From the NCBI GenBank assembly GCA_025458755.1, contig JALORT010000120.1, positions 1 through 9,438 of the forward strand: a stretch of DNA of 9,438 nt, written 5' to 3'. This document shows positions 1 to 7,444 of this stretch, piece after piece. The number at the start of each line of letters is the position of its first letter. Positions within the stretch are counted from its first letter, which is position 1. The translations under genes and the position numbers were made by a program. A model generated the notes under the pieces. It saw only the letters and a list, made by a program, of their open reading frames with translations. It searched no databases and had not been told where the DNA came from. The stretch comes from Methylotetracoccus sp. GTDB taxonomy: Bacteria; Pseudomonadota; Gammaproteobacteria; Methylococcales; Methylococcaceae.

Positions 1-126
1 CCCGGTCCGGGATGGAGGTAGTGGCCTGAAAATAGCTTTTTGGATGCTGGGAGCGGTGAGCCCGGGAGGGAGTGGGGCACCGCAGCGGAATGGGGTGTTC
101 GCCGCGCTGGAGTCGCGAAAGAGGGG

Positions 127-560
127 TGTGCGGGGTGTCTTTCCGGCGGTGGCGACCGTTTTGAAGGCAAGCGGGTCCGTCAGCGTTGGAAGACGCTGAT
201 TTCGGGAGGCCGGTGGTCAGCCGTGGTTTACATCGCCCAGGCGACCTCCGGAGAGCTCCCAAGGAAAAAGGGGTCGGTTGCGGCTTGGCAATGCCGCGTA
301 CTCTAGTGGGTGGAAATCCCACCCGGGTAACCGCTAGCCACGGGCCCGGTATCGAGCCTTGCAGTCGGTGTGGCAACAGGCCGATTGATGCGTAGGTACG
401 AAAGCAGGCGAGGTGCAAGGGTAACGGGTGGAGCCGACTTTGAAGGTGTTGAGCCCCGAAATTTACGTAGGAGAGTGCCGACGGTTTCGACCCGCTGGCA
501 GGCCACAACCCGCGCAGCGTGAAGGCGAGTGGTGCGGGTACTTCCCCGAGGTCCAGACAG
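127..560 (+). mobile_element. Probable group II intron remnant (5' RNA domains, no reverse transcriptase)
   Basis: No convincing protein is encoded here, but the + strand folds into many well-paired helices. Helix 180-186/193-199 is a perfect 7-bp hairpin with loop TGGAAG. Helix 306-310/318-322 has loop TGGAAAT. Helix 362-368/381-387 is enclosed by a perfect long-range pairing, CCTTGCA (357-363) with TGCAAGG (414-420). CGGGT (425-429) pairs with ACCCG (490-494), and 508-515 pairs with 532-539. Phrases such as GTGGGTGGAAATCCCACC, GGGTAACCGCTAGCC and GGAGAGTGCCGACGG resemble, from memory, domain I of bacterial group II introns that carry reverse-transcriptase ORFs. GTGTG at 127 or GTGCG at 129 could be the 5' splice end. 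No intron-encoded protein, domain V or domain VI follows before the groL terminator, so I infer a 3'-truncated relic. Both ends and the intron class are uncertain. Another large structured RNA remains possible. Confidence 0.5.
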
Positions 561-588
561 TATCGATGCTGCACCGGTCGTCCAACCA

Positions 589-677
589 GGCGCGCGGGCG
601 CGCCGATTGGGCGAAGATCGCGCATCAGCCGCCTCATCGGTCGCAGCAAGGTATCGCCCAATAGGTTCGTGCGCGAT
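589..677. repeat. Cluster of inverted repeats with two crossing stems (pseudoknot-like)
   Basis: Three perfect inverted repeats lie within 89 bases. GGCGCGC (589-595) faces GCGCGCC (598-604) across two bases. ATTGGGCGA (606-614) is complementary to TCGCCCAAT (654-662). ATCGCGCA (617-624) is complementary to TGCGCGAT (670-677). The last two stems interleave rather than nest, which is the topology of an H-type pseudoknot or of two alternative folds. No protein gene covers the area. It could be the distal part of the intron-like RNA to its left, a separate small RNA, or a decayed mobile-element end. The transcribed strand is unknown. Confidence 0.5.
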
Positions 678-710
678 AGTTCAAAAAGGACTCTTCGAGA
701 AAAACGCGAT

Positions 711-770
711 CAAAAGAAAACTCCCGCTTCAGCCGAAGCGCTGAGGTTGCGCGTTGACTGAAAGCGGGAG
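711..770 (-). terminator. Rho-independent terminator of groESL
   Basis: On the minus strand a long stem forms between 770-758 (CTCCCGCTTTCAG) and 732-721 (CTGAAGCGGGAG), with one bulged base and a loop of about 25 bases. It is followed directly by TTTTCTTTTG (720-711). The hairpin begins about 85 bases downstream of the groL stop codon, has the right orientation for the operon, and no other gene intervenes. The T-rich tract is on the minus strand only, so the signal is one-directional. Confidence 0.8.
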
Positions 771-780
771 CTGTTGATCA

Positions 781-810
781 CGCACCGGGGAGAGTAAGTT
801 CCCCGGCGCG
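781..810 (-). other. GC-rich hairpin in the groL 3' untranslated region
   Basis: Read on the minus strand, CGCGCCGGGG (810-801) pairs with CCCCGGTGCG (790-781) over all ten positions, counting one G-U, around a ten-base loop. It lies between the groL stop codon (855) and the terminator at 770-711. No T-run follows it, so it is unlikely to be a terminator by itself. An RNA-stabilising or processing hairpin at the transcript end is the likeliest role, which is inference. Confidence 0.55.
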
Positions 811-854
811 GTGGCGGTGCAGAGCGCTTTACACTCGGCGATGCCTCCTTTCTC

Positions 855-2805
<1,951 letters not shown>

Positions 2806-2853
2806 GGTAAATCAATCTCCTGAACGTTTACTTTGCCTAAGTGAAAGCTTTCG

Positions 2854-2880
2854 TTAGCACTCACTATCGGGTGCTGCTAA
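2854..2880 (-). promoter_or_regulatory. CIRCE-like operator (HrcA binding site)
   Basis: The CIRCE consensus is TTAGCACTC, nine bases, GAGTGCTAA. On the minus strand the promoter-distal half (2862-2854) is a perfect GAGTGCTAA. The promoter-proximal half (2880-2872) reads TTAGCAGCA, matching the first six of nine positions. The spacer is exactly nine bases. The element starts directly after the predicted -10 box and covers the likely transcription start, the normal place for HrcA repression of groESL. The degenerate half may weaken binding. No hrcA gene is in this window. Confidence 0.85.
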
Positions 2881-2881
2881 C

Positions 2882-2910
2882 AATATAGAGATCTGCGTTT
2901 TTTTTTCAAG
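2882..2910 (-). promoter_or_regulatory. groESL promoter (sigma70-like, overlapping heat-shock sigma-like)
   Basis: On the minus strand TTGAAA (2909-2904) and TATATT (2887-2882) are separated by 16 bases, a good vegetative promoter. The same bases also read CTTGAAA, 13 bases, CTCTATAT, which resembles the sigma32 (RpoH) pattern of CTTGAAA with a CCCCAT-type -10. The -35 box and spacer contain a run of nine A (2906-2898). The CIRCE operator abuts the -10 box. Both readings are plausible, and which sigma factor acts is not decidable from sequence alone. Confidence 0.7.
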
Positions 2911-2975
2911 TCCCCCGGCCCGGCTGAGCCGACGCGCTGTTCAGCGATGCAGGGAGCGGAGCGGGGAGCCGAACC

Positions 2976-4331
2976 TTAGGGGTCGAGCAGAGCGCCTTGA
3001 GAGCGGATGACGTCCGAATAGAATTTGCCGCTGTCCTTCAGAATCCGGCGTTGGGTCGGGAAGTCCACGCCGACAATACCGAAGCGCTTGGCGTAGCCGT
3101 GGGTCCATTCGAAGTTATCCAGCAACGACCAGACAAAGTACCCGCGCAGATCGACCCCCGCGGCCATGGCTCTGCGGGCGGCGAGAAGATGACGACGCAA
3201 GTAGTCTAGCCGCCTAACATCCTTGATAGCCGTGCTGTGCATCGGAGCATCTTCGAACGCCGCGCCGTTCTCGGTCACGTACAGCGGCAGGGCGCCATAG
3301 CGCCGACGCACCCACAGCAGGCACGACTCCAGTCCTTCGGGAAACACCTCCCAGTCCATCGCGGTATGTTCCGCAGCGGCCTGCCGAACCCTGGAAACAC
3401 CGCACAGGTCGCCCGCCGGATCATCACGGACGACCGAACGACTGTAGTAGTTGATGCCGAGGAAATCGATCGGTTCGCGGATCAGCCGCATGTCCTGATC
3501 GGGAAAGCGGGGCCACGCACGCCCGAACACCGCCGCCATTTCGTCGGGGTAGGCGCCGAGCAGAACCGGGTCGAGAAACTGCCGGTTCATGTAGGCGTGG
3601 GCTCGTTCCATTGCCGCGAGATCGGCGGGGTCGCTGGACGCGGCCCGTTTCGGCTCCAGATTCACCACCAGGCCGATCTGACCGTGGCCGGAGCCCTCGG
3701 CGCGAAACGCCTGAACTGCCAGCGCATGGCCCCGAAGCAGGGTGTGGGTGACCCGGGGAGCGGTTGCCGGCGAGCGTAAGCCCGGGGGGTGCGAGCCCTC
3801 GATGTAGCCGGCATGAACCACGACCCACGGCTCATTCAGCGTTGCCCAGTAGGGGATCTGATCCCGCAGCCGTTGGAACAGCACTAGCGCGTAGTCAGCG
3901 AACCAATGGGCGCAGTCCGGATGGGCCCAGCCTCCGCGCGCCTCCAGCGCCGCCGGCAAGTCCCAGTGATAGAGTGTCGCGAACGGCTGGATGCCGTTCT
4001 CCAACAGGGAGTCGGAAAGCCGGCGATAAAACTCCAACCCCTTTTCATTGACGGTACCGCAGCCCTTGGGTAGGACGCGACTCCAAGAGATGCTAAAGCG
4101 GTAGGCCTTGATGCCGATCCGCGCCATCAATTCGACGTCCTCCCGATAACGTCGGTAGTGGTCGCACGCGACATCCCCGGATTCGCCATTTTCAATGTGC
4201 CCCGGTTCGTGGCAGAACTGGTGCCAATTGCTCGGGCCGGCGCCATCGGCGAGCGGCGAACCCTCGATCTGGTAGGCGGAAGTGGCGGCGCCCCAGAGAA
4301 ACGCGGAGGGGAAAGATCCAGATTCAGACAC
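2976..4331 (-). CDS. GH1 family beta-glucosidase
   Basis: This is a complete 451-residue glycoside hydrolase of family 1, a single (beta/alpha)8-barrel that hydrolyses beta-glucosides by a retaining mechanism. The acid/base Glu167 lies in TLNEP (164-168) and the nucleophile Glu354 in YVTENG (351-356). Sugar-binding residues are also present: Gln21 in AYQIEG, His122 and Trp123 in YHWD, Asn166, and Glu408/Trp409 in WSLLDNFEW. The length is typical. There is no signal peptide, so it is probably cytoplasmic. The start is GTG: an in-frame TAA lies two codons upstream, and the family N-terminus FPSAFLWGAATSAYQIEG begins at residue 7, so no earlier or much later start fits. The ribosome site is weak. 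No sugar transporter or regulator adjoins it. It lies upstream of groES on the same strand with no obvious terminator between. Activity on beta-galactosides or beta-fucosides cannot be excluded. Confidence 0.95.
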   Translation of the reverse strand: MSESGSFPSAFLWGAATSAYQIEGSPLADGAGPSNWHQFCHEPGHIENGESGDVACDHYRRYREDVELMARIGIKAYRFSISWSRVLPKGCGTVNEKGLEFYRRLSDSLLENGIQPFATLYHWDLPAALEARGGWAHPDCAHWFADYALVLFQRLRDQIPYWATLNEPWVVVHAGYIEGSHPPGLRSPATAPRVTHTLLRGHALAVQAFRAEGSGHGQIGLVVNLEPKRAASSDPADLAAMERAHAYMNRQFLDPVLLGAYPDEMAAVFGRAWPRFPDQDMRLIREPIDFLGINYYSRSVVRDDPAGDLCGVSRVRQAAAEHTAMDWEVFPEGLESCLLWVRRRYGALPLYVTENGAAFEDAPMHSTAIKDVRRLDYLRRHLLAARRAMAAGVDLRGYFVWSLLDNFEWTHGYAKRFGIVGVDFPTQRRILKDSGKFYSDVIRSQGALLDP

Positions 4332-4787
4332 GGCTTATTCTCAACACAACAGCATCAACGATGTTCCGGGAAATTCATAGCCACGTCATTTGGGGAACCA
4401 CACTCCCATCTCATCCTTAGCGTACGTAGGCTCGCTAAGGTACCGTGCCCGAAAGGCGGTCCGCAACTGCCGTTCGAGCGATCATCCCTATCACGCGCCT
4501 GCGCAGCGGACGCCGCGTCGGGAGAGTCCGCGCACGGCACCAGCATCTCGGCGTTCCGAGACCGCCCCGGGAGCCGTTGCCTCAAGGAATCCGCGCGCTG
4601 GGAATAATCATCTAAGCTTCCAATAAAAAATCGCGGGCGCCGAAACGCCGTCGGCGTCATTGGCGGGGCGATGCCTTCCGAGTATCGAGACAAGCAATCG
4701 GCGTGGCAACCACGGGCCGGTATCCGAGTGCGTCGTCAATAGCCGGCTGACGCTTGACAATGGTAAATTTTTCGGTCGCGGGACGTC
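4332..4787. other. Divergent intergenic region between the GH1 gene and the GGDEF-EAL gene
   Basis: This stretch of 456 bases must hold the promoters of both divergent genes, yet neither is clear. A perfect TTGACA stands at 4754-4759 on the + strand, but no good -10 box lies 16-18 bases further on. An AT-rich island occurs at about 4601-4631 and a small palindrome, ACGCCGTCGGCGT, at about 4645-4657. The only clear structure is the inverted repeat at 4415-4440. I see no tRNA or convincing small gene. Confidence 0.6.
4415..4440. promoter_or_regulatory. Perfect 8-bp inverted repeat, possible operator
   Basis: CCTTAGCG (4415-4422) and CGCTAAGG (4433-4440) are exact reverse complements around ten bases. 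The element lies 84 bases upstream of the GH1 start codon and about 350 bases before the divergent signalling gene. The geometry, two 8-bp arms with centres about 18 bases apart, suits a dimeric DNA-binding regulator. An RNA hairpin in the GH1 leader is the alternative. No T-run follows on either strand, so it is not a terminator. Confidence 0.4.
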
Positions 4788-7397
4788 ATGCTTGCTGTCA
4801 TTAGTAGAGTTCGAAAGGCCACCACGCGCAGCCTGAGCACCAAGTATGCGCTGTTATTCGCGCTCTTAGTCGTCGCCACTGTGACCGTCGTTCTAGTGTC
4901 GGCGGGTATGATCACCTTCGGCCAGTCCGAAGCGGTCCGCTATCAGGTGCTCGAAGCGGTCGCGAATTCCCAAGCACTGAACGAGGAAAGGGAACTGCGT
5001 CGGACAGGCGCTTATCTCAGCCAACGCCTGCGCGCGCCGCTCGCACGACGGGATATCAAGCAAGTCGAACAGCAGATCGAAGAAGTCGAAACGTGGCTCC
5101 CGATCGCTACCTTCGTGATCGCCGATGCGGAGGGTCGCATTCTAACGGACGGAACGGTCGGCAACCGCCGCCGAATGGATAAGATTTCACTGCCCGAGGA
5201 ACTCCTGGCGCGGAAGACGGCCATGCTGGTCGATGCGCAGGGGAAAGAACTTCAATTCGCCGTCGGTGACTCGTCCAAAATTCTTGGCTACGGCAAGATT
5301 TCGCTGACTGGATCAGCCAGTGGCACTGCCCTCGAAGCGCTGGATCTGCGGCTTTACCAGGTTTGGAATTCCCATGCGGCATTTCTCATCGGCATCGGCG
5401 CCATCGCCCTGGCGCTGGTGCTGTGTGTCGCTGTCGTGCTGATATTCATTCTTTCTCGATCTCTCGCCAATCCCTTGCGGGAGATGATCCGTGCGGCGCA
5501 GGACTATGCCGCCGGAAACATGGATACGGAACTGCCCGTGCGGTCCGACGACGAGCTCGGGCAATTGGCCCGTGCGCTGAACGCCATGGCCGCGGACTTG
5601 AAGAAGAAAGGTGGTCTTCTCACCAGGGCGCAAGAAATCGCGAACCTCGGGAGCTGGGAGTGGGACATCCCGAGCAAACAATTGAGCTGGTCGAGGCAGG
5701 CACTCCGCATCCTGGGCTATCGGAGGACACGTGACGACCCCTCCTTCGAACAGCTTTTGCGTCACCTCGCACGTGCCGATCGTGCCCGTTTCGTCAGGCT
5801 GCTGCGCCATCCTGAATCGTCCAGGTCCTTCGCTTTCGATTGCAGTTTTCGTCGGAACGACGGAACGCTCCGGTTGATTCGTGTTCGCGGACAACGCAAT
5901 CCCGAAAAGATCCCAGGGCGCATCTCCTGGGCCGGCACCGTTCAGGACGTGACTGAACAGAAAGCGGCGGAAGATAAGCTCGATTATCTGGCCAATTACG
6001 ACACGCTGACCGGACTACCCAACCGGCACCGCTTCCAGCATCGCTTGCAGCAAGCCATTGCGCATGCGCAGCAGCAGGGAAGCCGGCTGGCATTGCTGTT
6101 TCTCGATCTGGACCGTTTCAAAGGAATCAATGACGCTCTCGGGCACGCGGCCGGCGACGACGTGTTGAAACTGGCGGCGACGCGCCTGCGGCAAACGATT
6201 CGCGACAGCGACACCGTGGCCCGTCTGGGCGGCGATGAATTCACCATCATTTTGCAAAACATCGGCGACCGCAGCGATGTGGTGACCATCGCTCAACGGA
6301 TCGTCGCTACGGTATCGGAGACCTTTACGCTGGCCGGGGAGACGGATCTTTCGACCTCCTGCAGCGTCGGTATCACCTTGTATCCCGACGATGGCCTCGA
6401 TCTGGCCACACTATTGAAGAACGCAGATGCGGCGATGTACCGTTCCAAAGCCGAAGGTCGCGGTCATTACCGATTTTACATGCCCGAAATGAACCGCGAG
6501 GCCCAGGAGCGTCTGACGCTTGAGAACCAACTTCGCACCGCCGTCCGGAACAAGGATTTCGCGCTGCACTACCAGCCGCAACTATCACTCAGGACCGGGG
6601 AGTTGCGCGGTGCCGAGGCATTGCTGCGATGGCGCACCGAGGTGGGTCTGATCCCACCCAACAAATTCATCCCTGTGCTCGAGCAAGCCGGATTGATCCA
6701 AGACTTGACGGCATGGATCATCGAGTCGGCCTGTCGCCAGGTTCGCAGCTGGCACGACTCGGGTTCCCCGGGCATTCGCATCGCCATCAACCTATCGGCG
6801 CGCCAATTTCAACAACGCGATCTGGCGCTGGTGATCGACGGCATCCTGCGTCGAACCGGGGTTGCTCCGAAATATCTCGAACTCGAAATCACCGAAAGTG
6901 TTTTGCTTGACCACGACGCCATCCACCCCATCGCCCGCGAGTTGGTCGCCATGGGCCTGCGTCTGACGATCGACGATTTCGGCACGGGGTATTGCTCGCT
7001 GAGCTACTTGAAGGAGCTTTCGGCCCATGCGCTCAAGATCGATCGTTCGTTCGTCCACGATATTCCAGCCGACCAGGACGATTGCGCGATCAGCTCCGCG
7101 ATTATCAATCTCTCCAGCAGCCTCGGTCTGGAAGTGGTCGCGGAAGGTGTCGAAACTGCCGAACAGTGGGCCTTCCTGCGACTCGGCGGTTGCAATCTGA
7201 TGCAGGGTTATTTCGCCGCCGAACCGCTGGCGCCGGGCGAATTCAAGTCTTGGCTCGAGACACAATGCAGGCGCGTCGGCGATCGCTATTTCTGGGGTTC
7301 AGTCCCGCCGACCGCGGAACGCCCGTTGATTCGTGAGTTTCGAGCATCTGCGCGGCATGCCGTCCCCGGTGGAGAACGCATTCTTCGCAGCCCGTGA
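4788..7397 (+). CDS. Membrane PAS-GGDEF-EAL cyclic-di-GMP signalling protein
   Basis: This 869-residue inner-membrane protein should make and/or degrade cyclic di-GMP. It has a membrane segment (about 20-44), a periplasmic sensor region (about 45-195) and a second membrane segment (about 198-222). HAMP (about 223-272), PAS with a PAC-like end (about 283-392), GGDEF (about 398-565) and EAL (about 575-825) domains follow. The cyclase signature is an intact GGDEF (481-485), with an inhibitory I-site RDSD (472-475) exactly five residues upstream. The phosphodiesterase core is also complete: EALLR (610-614), Asn668, Glu700, DDFGTG (729-734), Lys750, Glu786 and Gln806. By sequence it could therefore be bifunctional; which activity dominates is unknown. 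The last 45 residues or so look unstructured. The ATG at 4788 has a weak ribosome site (GCGGGAC) but places the first membrane helix normally. The gene stands alone and converges on the helicase gene. The periplasmic ligand is not recognisable. Confidence 0.95.
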   Translation: MLAVISRVRKATTRSLSTKYALLFALLVVATVTVVLVSAGMITFGQSEAVRYQVLEAVANSQALNEERELRRTGAYLSQRLRAPLARRDIKQVEQQIEEVETWLPIATFVIADAEGRILTDGTVGNRRRMDKISLPEELLARKTAMLVDAQGKELQFAVGDSSKILGYGKISLTGSASGTALEALDLRLYQVWNSHAAFLIGIGAIALALVLCVAVVLIFILSRSLANPLREMIRAAQDYAAGNMDTELPVRSDDELGQLARALNAMAADLKKKGGLLTRAQEIANLGSWEWDIPSKQLSWSRQALRILGYRRTRDDPSFEQLLRHLARADRARFVRLLRHPESSRSFAFDCSFRRNDGTLRLIRVRGQRNPEKIPGRISWAGTVQDVTEQKAAEDKLDYLANYDTLTGLPNRHRFQHRLQQAIAHAQQQGSRLALLFLDLDRFKGINDALGHAAGDDVLKLAATRLRQTIRDSDTVARLGGDEFTIILQNIGDRSDVVTIAQRIVATVSETFTLAGETDLSTSCSVGITLYPDDGLDLATLLKNADAAMYRSKAEGRGHYRFYMPEMNREAQERLTLENQLRTAVRNKDFALHYQPQLSLRTGELRGAEALLRWRTEVGLIPPNKFIPVLEQAGLIQDLTAWIIESACRQVRSWHDSGSPGIRIAINLSARQFQQRDLALVIDGILRRTGVAPKYLELEITESVLLDHDAIHPIARELVAMGLRLTIDDFGTGYCSLSYLKELSAHALKIDRSFVHDIPADQDDCAISSAIINLSSSLGLEVVAEGVETAEQWAFLRLGGCNLMQGYFAAEPLAPGEFKSWLETQCRRVGDRYFWGSVPPTAERPLIREFRASARHAVPGGERILRSP

Positions 7398-7444
7398 AGA
7401 AGGCGCGGCCTATTCCGGCCCGTGCAAGCCAAGCTTCCGGGCGT

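Noticed and set aside
40..306. 88-residue open frame on the + strand, and other short frames in 186-761
   Set aside because: They overlap the helices of the structured RNA, have biased low-complexity composition and no recognisable domain. Such frames are common by-products of group II intron RNA in GC-rich DNA.
1..710. IscB/TnpB-type guide RNA, RNase P RNA, tmRNA or ribosomal RNA
   Set aside because: I compared the sequence with remembered hallmarks of these RNAs and found no match, and no nuclease gene adjoins it. The group II intron resemblance is better, though not proven.
4355..4693. 112-residue minus-strand frame ending 23 bases before the GH1 start, with a TTG start
   Set aside because: The spacing looks operon-like, but the product has no recognisable motif, is rich in Arg, Pro and Ser, lacks a ribosome site and contains the 4415-4440 palindrome. 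A chance frame is more likely.
4754..4790. TTGACA just upstream of the GGDEF-EAL start as its -35 box
   Set aside because: The expected -10 position (about 4777-4782, CGCGGG) is GC-rich and does not resemble TATAAT, so I do not call a promoter.
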